Translations under genes and position numbers: made by a program
Part shown: positions 52,100 to 64,000 of the stretch, in pieces
How the letters are laid out: each line of letters starts with the position of its first letter
How positions within the stretch are numbered: position 1 is the first letter of the stretch
Notes under the pieces: generated by a model
The model's input: only the letters and a program-made list of their open reading frames with translations
Told to the model about the DNA's origin: nothing
Database searches by the model: none
From: Mastacembelus armatus
Lineage: Eukaryota; Chordata; Actinopteri; Synbranchiformes; Mastacembelidae
Length of the DNA stretch: 64,000 nt
Direction: 5' to 3'
Assembly (NCBI RefSeq): GCF_900324485.2
Contig: NC_046646.1
Location: 18,920,500-18,984,499 of the forward strand

Positions 52100-53700
52100 C
52101 GTGAGAGAAAGTGGCTGACTTTATACAAACCTGTTTATCAAAGTGCAACTAACTTGTTTTGACTAACACGCTGTGGCCTTTTGTTTCAGTATTTCAGAAA
52201 GACTCACATTCATCATGTGAGATTTATGTTTCATTTTCACTTAGTTTTTCATTCGAACAATAAACATATTTTTGTCAACGATGTTTTTAATATGTCGGAT
52301 CTGTCAAAATATAAAAAAGTGCATTTATTTCCCTGCTGAGTTTAAGTAAAATGTTGCCCTTGTTTACTCTTTCATCACTTGTTTTAAATCTATAGTGACT
52401 TGATATTTTAAAGATTACGATATTATAAACAAAATGCATGATCATCTTATAAAAATAAAGTGTGTTTTACAGATTAAACTACCAGTAGATTATGTATGTA
52501 TGTGTGGTACAGACTGATGAAAAAGCTAAATTTGGCTTTGTAAAAATGGTCTATATAAATAAAATTGACTTGACTTGGCTCTTTAAGATAATTCACTATC
52601 AGTTTTGTTGATAATCTTAATTGTACTTTTACCAACAAGAAAGCAACATTTTAAATGCATGTGTTATATATTTAATTTCACTTTTTAATTTTACCAAAAT
52701 AAGAGCTCTGGAAACAAAGATAAGGGGGAGGAAAATTACATGTTGTATTGTACTTCATGTCAGACTGGTTTCAAATGAAAACGTCTTTAAACAAAAAGAA
52801 AACCATTAAACAGGTTTAGAATATATCATCCTGACAAGACTTGGCAGATGTGCTCTTACTTGGCCAAGTGTAAATATCCATTCTTTAAAGATATAAAACT
52901 GCTTCTTAGCAACGGGAACCCAAGCATACACTGCACAGTGTTGTCTCTGGCACTGACATCCATCTTACTCAAGAGCGACGCTGTAAATTATCGTCTTAAT
53001 ACAAGGGCAGATGATTACTGGATGGCAAACATCTCAACCACATACAGTAAATTCCCAGGAGTGTACTCCCCTGAATTCCTGAAAGCCTTATCATGAGCGG
53101 TTAGTTTCAGTCGTATACGCTGTGTCTGCAGGTGCAGAGTGAACACACGGATGAAAGAAGTCATGAGGAGTATGAACAAAGAAGCTTTATTTCTGACATG
53201 AGACCAACGGTGATCATGACATAATTATACAAGTAAATAAAAAACTAATATTTAAGTGAGATACTGAAATTTCTGCTTAAATTCAAGTTACTTGATTTTC
53301 ATGATTTGACTCATAAAAAGAACATATCAGCATAGAGTATAAATGTACTGGATCAGGCCTTCAGTCTAAGTCTGCATGATTCAAATGGCTCTTAATTCTT
53401 AGTAGGTAATGTTGGTTTGAGAAATAATAGTATTTCAGGCCTTAGAACAGCTGTGTGTCAAACTGCATCTGAAAAGCTCAAACCACCACACAGTTATTCA
53501 ATTATTACAGCTTTTTGTTGGCTTTTTGTTTAACGTGCCGTATTTAATGATCTGAAGTGTTCACTGAGGTTTAAAAATCATACAAATTCGGAGACTCAGG
53601 GACAATTTACTTCTAATCACTATGAAAAGTGATTTAATTTTCTTTTTCTTTTTAATTGATCATTGAGTGCTTCATTTGTTAGCTATTAAACCAAATTAAA
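52100..53700. other. Intergenic region between convergent claudins
   Basis: AT-rich. It includes the 3' UTR of the plus-strand gene and the probable 3' UTR of the minus-strand gene at 53730. At about 52550-52577 'ctatataaataaaattgact' is followed by a TGACT-type duplication. This resembles the 3' tail of a fish LINE or SINE. No coding exon was recognised. Confidence 0.4.
52259..52264 (+). terminator. Polyadenylation signal AATAAA
   Basis: AATAAA about 170 bases after the stop of the plus-strand claudin. It is the first such hexamer downstream. Confidence 0.6.
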
Positions 53701-53729
53701 TGGGTAATTTTCTGGCACAGCTGACACAC

Positions 53730-54365
53730 TCACACATAGTCTATGTTAGAAGATATGGTTCTTGCTTTGGTGATCTTGACAGGCATGTAGGGTCTCCCAT
53801 CTTTTGAGGGGCAGTTGTTGCAGAGCAGGCCCCCTCCCAACAGCATTAGCCCAGCAGCGCCCCAGCCAATGTAGAGCGCAGCCCCAAGCTCTCTCCTTTG
53901 AGCCTCGATCAGCAGGGGGTTGTAAAAGTCCCTGATCACTGCATGAGCCGACCACGACACTGGGATCATGATCAAAAAGGCAGCTATTATGAAGACCACG
54001 CCAGACACAATGCAGGCTTTGGCTTTGGCCACCTCGTCCTCCATGCAGTTGGTGCACTTTCCTCCAACCACAGCCATAAGGATGCCGAATACTCCAACAA
54101 TTACAGAGATAACCACCATGGCCCTGGCAGACTGCAGGTCTTGAGGCAGAGCCAGCATAGAGTCGTACACCTTGCACTGCATCTGACCCGTGCTCTGGAC
54201 CACACAGTTCATCCACAAACCTTCCCAGATCACCTGAGCAGTGACAATGTTTGCCCCGATGAAAGCTGTAACTCTCCACATGGGCAGAGCACAGATGATG
54301 ATGGTGCCCAGCCAGCCGATGAAGGCCAGCAGCACACCCATAATCTGGAGACCTTGGGAAGCCAT
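53730..54365 (-). CDS. Claudin (claudin-3/4-like)
   Basis: A single-exon claudin of 211 aa with all hallmarks: W30, GLW, C54, C64, [25 protein letters not shown] and [14 protein letters not shown]. The tail [20 protein letters not shown] ends IDYV, a good PDZ ligand. Only one of the paired juxtamembrane cysteines remains (CNNC rather than CC.C), which could reduce palmitoylation. The ATG at MASQGL is the first in frame. The gene is tail to tail with the plus-strand claudin at 51460 and in tandem with the claudin at 55893. Confidence 0.95.
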   Translation of the reverse strand: MASQGLQIMGVLLAFIGWLGTIIICALPMWRVTAFIGANIVTAQVIWEGLWMNCVVQSTGQMQCKVYDSMLALPQDLQSARAMVVISVIVGVFGILMAVVGGKCTNCMEDEVAKAKACIVSGVVFIIAAFLIMIPVSWSAHAVIRDFYNPLLIEAQRRELGAALYIGWGAAGLMLLGGGLLCNNCPSKDGRPYMPVKITKARTISSNIDYV

Positions 54366-54700
54366 AGTTATGCCACTGGAGTCAGAACTCAACTTCTACG
54401 CAAGAAAATAGAAACAGCTGCTCTTGTAGGGTCTCAAATGCTCCACTCTCACAGGTACTTAAGGAAGTGTTTGCTATGCTCTGATGAAATGAGTTTCCAC
54501 TGTGAGAACATAACTGCATCCTGTTGTGGCCCAGACTTTCAGGGTGGAGCTTCTGTGCTCCCAGACAAAAGGGAACACCTGAGACCTGATATCCACAGCC
54601 TTTATTTTTTCCTTGTTCATTGTTCCCAGACTTACTAACTTTGTTAAACCAAGAAAGGCTTCCAGACTGAGAACAGTGGTTGCAGATTCCACCTGTGCTC

Positions 54701-54721
54701 ACACACACACACACACACACA
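54701..54721. repeat. (CA)n microsatellite
   Basis: About ten CA units upstream of the claudin starting at 54365. Confidence 0.9.
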
Positions 54722-54892
54722 CTATAGTCAAGCCATCTCAGACAGATGGTATATTTACTCTACGGTTACAATATGTTATAATATCTAACTATACTATATA
54801 GACCACAAATGGAATCAACACTTACAAACACAACATATATATATATACAGACTCCACTCTTTGGAGGTATATATATATATATATATAGATAT

Positions 54893-55297
54893 CATCACCA
54901 AACAGAATTTGAGAAGCACCTGTTGTCAGACTTTCTTGTAGAGCAGGTTTAGGAGTGACAGAAAAAAGGCACGATAGCTGAAACAGTTTTTTTTTTTCAA
55001 ACATACATATATATAATATATATATATATGTATATTATATATGCCAAGGTTTCCACCAAGTAAAAGCACATAATAAAAGTTTCGAGCAAATAAATGTAAT
55101 TATTTCCTGGTAGTTTAACTATTTACTCTGTTGAGAAATAAATAATTAACCCTGTGGGTTTATATAAAGTACAAATAGCTTTGTCTGTGCTTAGAAAAAA
55201 AGAACTGTTTCAGCTATCATACCTTTTTTATGCCACACCTAAACCTGCTCTACAAGAAAGTCTGACAACAGGTGCTTCTCAGATTCTGTTTGGTGAG
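54893..55297. repeat. Imperfect inverted repeat, arms about 105 bp
   Basis: The left arm (about 54893-54999) and the inverse of the right arm (about 55194-55297) share 'caccaaacagaat', 'gagaagcacctgttgtcaga', 'ctttcttgtagagcaggttt' and 'gatagctgaaacagtt', with few differences. The spacer of about 195 bp is AT-rich with TA repeats. The arms lack obvious CAGTG, TTAA or TA-type ends, so the element class is unknown. It could be a MITE or a local inverted duplication. The left arm is preceded by (TA)n. Confidence 0.8.
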
Positions 55298-55299
55298 GG

Positions 55300-55880
55300 T
55301 GAGGATCCAGGTTTTGATCAAGGCACAGTAATGAATGGATATTTATGCTTCATGAAATGTGAAAAATGTGCAGAATATTTGCATATAAAAACAGCTGCAT
55401 TCTAACCCTTGCAAAGAATCCCCAAAAATATTGAATTATCCCATTTGAAAATTTTAAAACTACTAAGTAAATCACATTGAAAACAGCTGCTGTGGAAAAT
55501 AAAAACCAAATACAGGTGATCTCAGATAGGTAAACAACATATTTATTTACAGTGTAGCTGGCACTTCAGGAATCTCATACACATGATATATAAAAACAGC
55601 CCACAAATATATGGCAAAAAGTAAGCACTTTCAAAATAAGACTGAGCAAGTTGATACTATTAATAAGAAAAGAAAATTACACATTATATGTGCTAATGAT
55701 TATTAACAAAAATTCAGACGTACATAACGACTTTAACACATCATTTGAATCTGCAACTTTTCCATGAAAAACTTTCATGAGTAAAACGCAGGTATACTTT
55801 TTGCTCAGGTAACATCCTGAATTATCAACACTTGCAACCCAGTAGCACCAGTGCACCTGTCCCAGTAAACAGATTTTTCA
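55300..55880. other. Claudin 3' flank
   Basis: AT-rich non-coding sequence, likely including the 3' UTR of the minus-strand claudin ending at 55893. Nothing else was recognised. Confidence 0.4.
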
Positions 55881-55892
55881 GTGATTTGTGTT

Positions 55893-56537
55893 TCAGACAA
55901 CACTTTTCCCAGATGCTGGTACGGAGGCGTTGGATCTGGGGGCGTTGTACTTGGCGGTGTAGGAGGACTCATCTTTAGGTGGGCAGTTGCAGCAGAGCAA
56001 TCCCCCTCCGATCAGCATCAAAGCAGCTGCTCCCCACCCAATGTAGAGCGACGCGCCCAGCTCTCTCTTCTGAGCACTGTACACCAGTGGGTTGTAGAAG
56101 TCTTGGATGAGGTTGTGGGCAGTCCAGCAGACAGGGACAAGGCAGAGGACTCCAGCTATGATGAACATAATCCCAGCTGCAATGCCCACCTTGGTCTTCG
56201 AGGATTGATTCTCCACACAGGTGGTGCACTGCCCCCCGGCTACAGACAGCAGGATAGCCATGATGCCCCCCACAATAGAGATGATCATCAGGGCCCTGGC
56301 AGCCTGGAGGTCAGAGCTGAGGGCCAACATCGAGTCATAGACCTTACACTGCATCTGGCCTGTGCTCTGGACAACGCAGCTCATCCAAATGCCTTCCCAG
56401 GAGACTTGCGAGGTGACAATGTTGCTTCCAATAAAAGCAGTGACCTTCCACTGGGGAAGGGCACATGCAAGGATGGCACCAATCCAGCCCAGGATACCCA
56501 GAGCAGAGCCCAGCATTTGTAACCCAGCAGACACCAT
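55893..56537 (-). CDS. Claudin (claudin-4-like) ending in SVV
   Basis: A single-exon claudin of 214 aa. It shows W30 in PQWKVTAF, GIW, C54, C64, ALSSDLQAAR (family usual ALPQDLQ), VCWTAHNLIQDFYNP, KRELGASLYIGW, a double cysteine (LLCCNCPP) and a tail with SYTAKYNAPRS. The C-terminus KSVV keeps the terminal valine but not the tyrosine of the usual YV. The second-loop sequence (CWTAHNLIQDFYNP) is close to that of human claudin-4 (SWTAHNIIQDFYNP). ATG at MVSAGL is the first in frame. The frame is intact. Confidence 0.95.
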   Translation of the reverse strand: MVSAGLQMLGSALGILGWIGAILACALPQWKVTAFIGSNIVTSQVSWEGIWMSCVVQSTGQMQCKVYDSMLALSSDLQAARALMIISIVGGIMAILLSVAGGQCTTCVENQSSKTKVGIAAGIMFIIAGVLCLVPVCWTAHNLIQDFYNPLVYSAQKRELGASLYIGWGAAALMLIGGGLLCCNCPPKDESSYTAKYNAPRSNASVPASGKSVV

Positions 56538-56939
56538 TGTGAACTACGAATTTGTTAGAGTTCCTTCAAACGAAACTTCTTCCTGTTTTTTAGTTGGAGC
56601 TTAAAAGTCGTCTGAGGCAACTCCTCTTGTATGTGGGTTGTTTTGTCTCTTTCTTCGAAGGAGGAAAGGCCTCTGTTAGATCAGTCAGGGTGCTGAATGG
56701 GAGAGGATTCAGTTGAGAACAGGTACATATGATGTCCTCTGTGAAGGAGGAGGAGCCAGTGAGAAAAACCAGCTCAAAATAAGCATACCCTGCTCTTCAG
56801 GTCCAGCCCCAACGTGAACAAACACAAAACCTGTTTACCCTCCCCTAACCGCTCTGTGTGAAGTTAAAGAAACCATGTGAAATTGTTTTGATTATAGCAC
56901 CACATGCAGAACAAAACATATTATTAAGATACTAAGATA

Positions 56940-57170
56940 ATTCTTTATTCTTTATTGATCCCACAGTGGGGAAATTCAATTGTTACCACAGCTACAGGAC
57001 AACAGTAAGGTGCAGAGAATCAAAAATGAAAAATGTGCAAAAAAACAGTGGGAATGAAAGACCTGCGGTACCGCTCCTTCCTACACGGAGGGTGTAACAG
57101 TCTTCCACTGAAGGAGCTGCACAGTGCCTCCAGTCTGATGCAGGGGATGAGAGGTATTGTCCATGATGGA
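56940..57170 (-). repeat. LINE-type 3' tail with attached repeat body, reverse orientation
   Basis: 'ttctttattgatcccacagt' followed by 'ggggaaattcaatt' is the inverse of the GAATTTCCCC..GGGATCAATAAAG tail of fish L2/Rex-type LINEs. It continues into 'gcggtaccgctccttcctac' and 'cagtgcctccagtctgatgc', text seen in related fish repeats. It is 5'-truncated. Confidence 0.55.
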
Positions 57171-57599
57171 TGTCAGTTAAATATTGTCAGTATGTCACGA
57201 TTATGTCAGTATTATATCATACTTTAATCATCTATTAAAAGTATTAAAAGAAGCCAGTCCAGAAAGCTAACCAATATGTAAATGAATGCTGTAATATTAA
57301 TTTTAAGTTGTGTTGGCCTTAATGTTATCATGTGTTTTTAGTATGATTTTTAAACAGTTGAGAGAGTAGCGTTAGCAGACGCTGACAATGTCTATGAGCT
57401 ATTTTAGTCAGTGTGCGTGCTGACCGCGGTCGTGTTTATGAAACGTGTTTTTTCAAAATGTTTGTGTGTTTCTCAAAATTGAGGTAAAAGTGTTTGATGT
57501 ATATTGTCGTTTTAATGGAAAAGAGTCAAGGAGCATGCATGGACAGCCACGAGCTGAACTCAGCCTGAAGTACCCCTTTAGGCTCAATTTGGTGAGCCA

Positions 57600-57655
57600 C
57601 CCCAAGATTTTTCCTGGCCACCCCTGTGAAGATTTTCTGGGGGCGCCACTGGTGT
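57600..57655 (-). mobile_element. Possible hAT terminal fragment
   Basis: 'ttctgggggcgccactg' at the right side is the inverse of CAGTGGCGCCCCCAGA, a typical hAT terminal sequence. The preceding 'gccaccccaagattttt' and 'cctggccacccctgtgaa' are similar internal text. No matching left end or 8-bp duplication was found. Confidence 0.4.
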
Positions 57656-57659
57656 AATG

Positions 57660-60600
57660 GAGCTGACAGTTTGTTTTAAATAAAATATCTTCAACAAATT
57701 CCTCAGAGCAACCAAATATGGTGTTGTGCCTAGTAATGTTGCTGTATTACACTTTCACAAATGTAGATAACCTGCTGCTCCATTCAAAATATGCTGTATT
57801 TTAACAAGTCATTCTAACCCTTGCATAACAAGTCATCAAGGTTTCAATTAAATGTCAAAATATACTTCACGTCTTGTACTCCAGCTTCCTTTTACATATT
57901 TAATATTTAACCAAGATGACAGTCTCCCCCTTAAGAGATCCAAGAGTGCTGAAACATGACCATCACAATGCTAATCATGTTTTGGTTGTTATCAGCGGAT
58001 ACATTACTTCGACAGGATATTATTGTTGCAAATTAACTGTATATAAACATTATTTCTAGGAAAAATGCTTCAGTCTACCAAGAAAACGCTTCACTACAGC
58101 TATATTTGTTCATTTATGAAAAACCTGTTTTTAAGCACTTTGGGTTCTTACAGATCCATAGACTATGTCCTCTAAATAAAAAAAATAAAAAAAATAAAAA
58201 AAATAAGACAGGAACATAAACATATAAACATTTGTTAAACAGGAAAACAATTATAGGGCTGTATTAAGTATCTGTTCTGATTACATGATTTAAGGGGAAG
58301 GAGTTTCTATCTCAGATTAACTTGGGACCACTAACAAAAATAGATACAGAATTACTATATATTACACATTACTATATAGAATATGATAATGTGTGCTCGG
58401 GTCACTCTTACAAAATTAAGCTTAATCTCGATGAGATTTCCTGATTTAACTGGTTTAACTGCACAGCAGGTCTTCTAAGATCTTCAGTGCTGTTGTTGTC
58501 TACTGGTGTTTACACAGAAGCTGAAAAACGACACACAGTGTGAGTCATACTTGCAATTAAAATGTTTTCTTAATGAGACATACAATGTGCCAGTCTTTTG
58601 GCACATTCTCTGACAAAACATTTTGATCCACCCATGAGCATTTAAACAGTCCAGCATGATTTCATGAAGTTAAGTAATTAGGTGAAATTTTCCTTTTATC
58701 ATTTTGTTGCTTCAAGATTAGAATTAGTCTACATTTTTCAAAATAATAAATATAGGACTTAAACTAGTGGAATAAAAATTAAGGTAAAATTGACCATGTG
58801 GAATAAAGGCTGAGCTTGGCTTTAAGAGAAGCTCTGTTATATTCAGTGTGTCTATTCTGTGAGTCAGACTAATGGCTGATTGTAAGTGAGAACATATGGG
58901 GGTTTTATTCACAGGAGATCACAGGAAAAAAAGCCTCAACATTTCCATGAAATTGGTGTGGGAGGAGTTGGGATAGCAACAAAGAGGAGTCAGTGTACAT
59001 TCAAGTGATAAGATATGCAACATATTTCACAGGTCTGGATTTTGTACCTTCTAAAATGTTGTAACCCTGATGTGAAAGAAGCTCTCTGAAGTTTGGCTGT
59101 CTTCCTCTGCTATTCTTCATTCTGCCCAAAGGGAGGCAGCAGACCATTTTAGATTATACCATCTTTATGAGGACATTTCCTCATAAACCTCATGTCACGT
59201 GACTGTATGAGGTCTAGACTTGGTTTTAGAGTTATGGTTAGAATTAGGTTTGACTTTAAAATGTTGCCAGTTTAGTTTCAGACAGTTTGGTATGAACTGC
59301 AATAGAGTACATAACTTTCTATACACAAGGAGAAAAGAGGGATGTCTGGGTGGTTGTGAAAGTCTGTTAATACCCAGTGTTCAAAGAGCTATTTATGTGA
59401 TCATAAATCTCAAAGCAACCGTTAAATCCAAGGCTTTCTATGCCTTTTAAGATTCAGTACTCAGTAACTGAGAGTGTGTTTATAGAGCAGTATGACCACT
59501 GGCTGGTGACCTTTCTTTGAAACAGGCAGTGTCAAAGGACAGACTGGTGATTGTGAGAGAGATGTTTGAACTGTGGAATTTTTGTGAAAATATTCAAATT
59601 CCACTGTAAATTAACCAAAGTATAAAATGATTATTTGTGATTTAGTTTCTAGGGCAGCTGTACAAAGGTTTCATGATTGTCAGCTATGACCTTTTGATCT
59701 TTCTCCTCATTTTTTCAATAAGCCAAACATTTACAGCTTTACAGAAATGGCTGCAGTAAAAATAAATGAGATGTAGGGTGGAAGTAGAGAAGATCAGAAA
59801 CTAGAAATACTCAAATATAATCTATAGATGTAGAGCTTAAATCCAGGCTGCATTCAAATCACTCATTCTCAACCTCGAAATTAAATTTAGAGCACAATAT
59901 CAACACTTTCAGTGTGGAAGGATATTTTTATGGCTGTCACTTCATTTAGGTTACTGTTGATAGTCACAGACATGGATACTATCTGATTTTTCCTTGGCTA
60001 TAACCACATAGATAAACCAATTAATAATTCAGTGTGCTCTCAGACATAACATGTCCACACACCCCGGTGGACTTATTGATGATGCATCATGTGTATACCT
60101 GTATAACTCTGTAACTGGGAAGAAGGAAGTGTTTACGCTCTCAGAAATCCACTGACGCACATGTTTAAACAATACACCAATGTATAATGCATCTGCTAAC
60201 TGAAACTCATTTATTACCTCTTGTGAGAGATAAAGCCATCTGCCGAAACTCCCCTACTTACATGGAAAAAAATATTTGTGCTGTTGTTATTATAAGCAAA
60301 GGCAAAAGGTAATTAACTTAATGTTCAGTGGGTAATTCAGGCTCTGTCATTTGTAAATATGTTGTGAAGGGAATATTGGAAAACAAATCAATGTCTGCCA
60401 TGTTTCCAGTGTTTTCAGGAGTTCAGATTGGTCCAGTGGTGTGTTTGTTGTTTCCATGCAAACAAACTTTGAACTATAGGAAGAATTGCATTTCAACTTT
60501 CAACTAACGCACACCAGCAGAAACAGAACAGTTGTGTAAATAGAAACAGAATTTAAAGAAGATTTTTATGATGGCATGAATATGAATATGACTTCTAATG

Positions 60601-62480
60601 AACCTCATCCGTGTTCTGTATAAATAAAGAATTGCTTGCTTTATTTCTATATCTGTGGTTTTGTCAGCCTGTCGAATAGCGTCTGGACGATCGACAATTT
60701 CTTGTTTAAGCACGCAAACAAAGAATTTGATAGTATTAGCAGTGCGATATGATTTGAATTGTTGGCAAACCGTTTACTTCCTAAATACAAGATAATCTCA
60801 AATAATTGTTTTTGTATTCCACTTAATCTTATCATGGTTAGTGAGTTAGCCATTGTGTCGCAGATATGTGTACACACATACAAGATAAAAATGGGTCAGA
60901 TTGTGATAATCACCTGCACAAACTGGCTACAAGCATAGACATGGCGTCACACCAACACAGTCAGACCTGATTTATAAAATGAACCAGAACATTCGTTATG
61001 TTCTAATATTTAAGGCTCTTTCGGAAATTGTTAGGAGCTCCTTCCTAAGGTGAGGTCAAATTTAACTTTAACATTCAAAGTCTCTATCTCCAACTATTTG
61101 AACCTGGCACCAACTGTCTCTGTTCAGTATTGATTTTTCCTCTGCACCTATATACAATACACCTCCATTGTTCTCAAAAATCAATAAAAAACACAATAAC
61201 ACCATCGCACTGGGTGGGATTGTTAGTCAGTGGTGTTGTGATCCACTGCTAACCAAATGTAATCAAAAACAGTCCCCAACAAATACACTTTTTACTTCAA
61301 CTGCAGCAATGTTTACTAGGACCTGCAGTTCACACCTGTTTTAGGAACATACTCGGCCTTTTGTAAAAATAAATATATCTTTGAGCCTTTAACAATGGGC
61401 TTGTGTTTATGTGCCACAGATGGCAGGAAACATTAAACGACGTTGGTTTCAGTCTTTTCATTAAACTTTCAAGGAAATCAACAGGAAATCAAACTGTTTT
61501 GCCCAACTGTTTTCGACCAGTAGAGACAATTCAAAGAAGCATCTTATCTATAAAATACAGAGCATTACTAGTTTGTCATTAACTGGGATTTAATTGTATG
61601 GTGACTCATAGACTGTGTGACCTAGTGAAGATAGTGACTGTTTCTGCTATTAAAACTGTAACGTGGTGTTTTAATCAAGGCTATAAAACATGACAAATTG
61701 CAAAGAAACTTGAAAAAAAAAAAAAAAAAAAAAACAGAAAACATTTTATCTCTCCTAAATTCTCATCCTCTCTCTCAAACACAGTTACACTATAAGCAAA
61801 CATACACACATGCACACTGAATATATGCACAGACTCATATAAACACACAAACACACATCTATGAAAATGCATGTTTGCATATCCATTACAGTCTCATGTG
61901 GTCACCTTTCAACCACAAAACAAGCGCTGCCCTGGCCACTCATTACCTTCATATGGCAATAAAGCAGTCACACCCAGCACTACCATGGGCAAAAGGTTAA
62001 ATCATAAAAACACTCTTCATTTGAAAAAGGGCACAATGAGCACAACACACCCAGGTGCCAAATAAGGCCAATGTCCAGGACTCACTTGATTGGCTTGGTT
62101 TGGTGAATGATGTCATTTCAAAGGAGGGTCTGAACACTAAGTAATAAAATTATACACAGATAAAGGTCGACTCCTTATGAGCTGCAGAAAACGCGAAACG
62201 GCATCTGAGTGGGCACGTATATGCAGCAGGGAGTTTGTGGTGGAAGAAAACTGACAAATCCATACTTCTGGATTGTGCAGCAGGTGAAGCAGCTTGAGGA
62301 GAAGACATAGCTGGTGGAAGGAAGGGTTGGCAAAGAGGAGCAAATTAAGAAGGCCTTCAGGTATTCGTTGAAAAATAAAAGGGAGAAACAGGAACAAGAA
62401 AGAGAAACCTTGATAGAAAGAAAGAAACCTCGACAGAGGAATCGAGAGAAGAGGAAGCACAAGTTAAGAAGCTTTTGAGT
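57660..62480. other. Large intergenic gap before the last claudin
   Basis: Almost 5 kb without a recognisable exon. It contains an (AAATAAAA)n tract at about 58173-58206, a short GTCCTCA-type repeat trace near 59165-59245 and an A run at about 61711-61733. Open frames are short and featureless. The last 300 bp before 62510 are purine-rich and likely include the 5' UTR of the final claudin. Confidence 0.45.
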
Positions 62481-62509
62481 CACAAAGGAGTCATCTGTCT
62501 GCATGCACG

Positions 62510-63181
62510 ATGGCGTCTTTCGGACTTGAAGTGGTTGGCATCACTTTGTCAGTGCTTGGCTGGGTGCTGAGCGTGCTCTGCTGTGCTCTGCCAATGTGGA
62601 GGGTCTCTGCCTTCATTGGTGCCAACATTGTTACAGCTCAGGAGTACTGGGAGGGCCTGTGGATGAGCTGCGTGTTCCAGAGCACAGGGCAGATGCAGTG
62701 TAAGGTCTACAACTCCATGCTGGCCTTACCCCAGGACCTGCAGGCAGCCAGGGCGCTCACTGTCGTCGCTATCATCTTAGGAGTGGTGGCTCTCCTCATC
62801 GCCATGGTGGGAGCAAAGTGCACAAAGTGCATTGACGACGACGGTATTAAAGCCAGAGTGATGGTTTCTTCTGGGGCAACATTCATCACAGCAGCTCTAA
62901 CGCAGCTGGTGCCCGTTTCCTGGTCAGCAAACATCATTGTAGTTGAGTTCTACAGTCCAGTCATCCCAACTGGACAGAAGATGGAGATCGGGGCAGCATT
63001 GTATGTGGGATGGGCTGCCGCTGCTCTGCTGCTGATTGGAGGGTCAGTTCTGTGCTGCAGTTGCCCTCCACGGGAAGAGAAACCGTCAAGGTACAGCGTG
63101 CACCCCCAGAGTCGTATAGCATATTCTGCTGCACCGAGGTCAGTGGCCCAAAGCTCCTACAACAGGAGGGACTATGTGTAA
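62510..63181 (+). CDS. cldn3: Claudin-3-like claudin
   Basis: A single-exon claudin of 223 aa. It carries W30, GLW, C54, C64, [16 protein letters not shown], a double cysteine and a long tail ending NRRDYV. Several stretches track human claudin-3 closely: [32 protein letters not shown] and the DYV end (human DRKDYV). The second loop is unusual: [20 protein letters not shown] replaces IIRDFYNPVVPEAQKREMG, losing the arginine and the usual NP. Claudin-3 seals epithelial junctions, and loop 2 helps trans-binding and, in mammals, is a toxin receptor site, so these changes could matter. ATG at MASFGLEV is the first in frame. The numbering among fish cldn3 duplicates is not resolved. Confidence 0.92.
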   Translation: MASFGLEVVGITLSVLGWVLSVLCCALPMWRVSAFIGANIVTAQEYWEGLWMSCVFQSTGQMQCKVYNSMLALPQDLQAARALTVVAIILGVVALLIAMVGAKCTKCIDDDGIKARVMVSSGATFITAALTQLVPVSWSANIIVVEFYSPVIPTGQKMEIGAALYVGWAAAALLLIGGSVLCCSCPPREEKPSRYSVHPQSRIAYSAAPRSVAQSSYNRRDYV

Positions 63182-64000
63182 GGGAAGCAAACTGGACCAA
63201 GGACAGATTATTGTTATATTTTTTATGGGGTTTCTGTTTATTGTACATTTTCAGGAAATATATGTAAAAAAGTAGTTAAATAATAATTACATTGGTTTAC
63301 CTGGAAACAACTGCTTATTAGAAAAGGCTGAAAAGGAGTTTTATATTTTAGCATGATAGATGTGTATAGATATGTTTTGATACTTGTGCATGGATTTGTA
63401 AGTTCTCTGCACTTGTTAGATGATAATGTTTACATATAGTAGTTGGTTTAAGTGAAGAATAGGGAAATAATCATCAAATTTCAAAAGGCAAAAGGTCGAA
63501 TACAGTAAAAGATATGAGAATTGGTTTATCGTCAGAGTTCAGTGAGTAGACTTTGTATACCAGAGTTAAATGAATATTTAATCTATTTATTTGTGCTCAT
63601 CACATCTAGATCTATTGTGGATGTTCCTAATTGCGTTAATTAACACATAAATTATAAGATGTCAAGCAAATCCAGACTGTAATTGTAATGTAATCTAATG
63701 GTTTCACAAATGGGGAATAATATTTAACTTAATTTGATGTTTTTCTTTACAAAATACAAACCGGCTGAGTCACATATGTGAAACTTTATGGAACTGTGTC
63801 AAAGCGGATTCAAAGCATGATCATAATGGCAAAATGGACTATGAAAAAAGACAAAAATTATTTATATAAGACATTTGGATTAGATTAGTATGTGACTCGT
63901 TTTATTTGTGTCACAGTAGTTTATTGTTGCTGTGTATTTTCGACAAAGATTAAAACTTGCATGTCTTTAGTTGCATTAATATGTGTTTGACTTTTATTCA
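63182..64000. other. 3' flank of the last claudin
   Basis: AT-rich, non-coding, probably largely the 3' UTR of the plus-strand claudin-3-like gene. ATTAAA near 63949 is a possible variant polyadenylation signal. No further gene starts before the window ends. Confidence 0.4.

Noticed and set aside
52848-53096. 82-codon plus-strand frame between claudins
   Set aside because: No claudin or other family similarity, no acceptor or donor that would place it in a gene; length is within chance for this window.

Overview
The window comes from a vertebrate nuclear genome, almost certainly a ray-finned (probably percomorph teleost) fish. Genes are split by short GT-AG introns. There is a cluster of single-exon claudin genes of the expanded fish type, a full-length fish-style L2 LINE, and several interspersed repeats characteristic of teleosts.

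Layout. 1-14.3 kb is a gene desert with microsatellites and repeat fragments. 14.3-17.8 kb holds a decayed coding-like stretch and one possible orphan exon. 17.8-24.1 kb (minus) is a complete 16-exon merlin (nf2) gene; I read every exon junction and they join into 589 codons. 26.6-28.7 kb (minus) is a complete 4-exon ADP/ATP carrier of 298 aa. Its first exon is oddly divergent and has glutamate in place of a substrate-binding lysine. 29.0-32.4 kb (plus) is an L2 LINE with an uninterrupted endonuclease-RT frame, sitting just upstream of that gene. 33.1-35.6 kb (plus) is a complete 5-exon mettl27 methyltransferase, followed at 36.9-38.0 kb by a decayed paralogue. 39-40.8 kb holds LINE and Tc1 relics.

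From 41.9 kb to the end lies the claudin cluster: seven intact genes (five on minus, two on plus) and one claudin pseudogene with at least three lesions. The genes vary mainly at the carboxy terminus. One has a 140-residue tail with a ten-residue repeat, one lacks a tail and PDZ ligand, and the rest end in valine. The last gene is closest to mammalian claudin-3. METTL27 next to CLDN3/CLDN4 is also the human order at 7q11.23 (Williams-Beuren region), so this block is an old linkage.

Functionally the claudins form and tune epithelial tight junctions, and merlin acts at the same cell cortex upstream of Hippo signalling. The ADP/ATP carrier and METTL27 are unrelated housekeeping-type genes. The strongest leads are the carrier with the charge-reversed binding residue, the claudin with the repeat tail, the recently lost mettl27 paralogue and the claudin pseudogene. 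All gene names rest on remembered family sequences, since no database search was possible.
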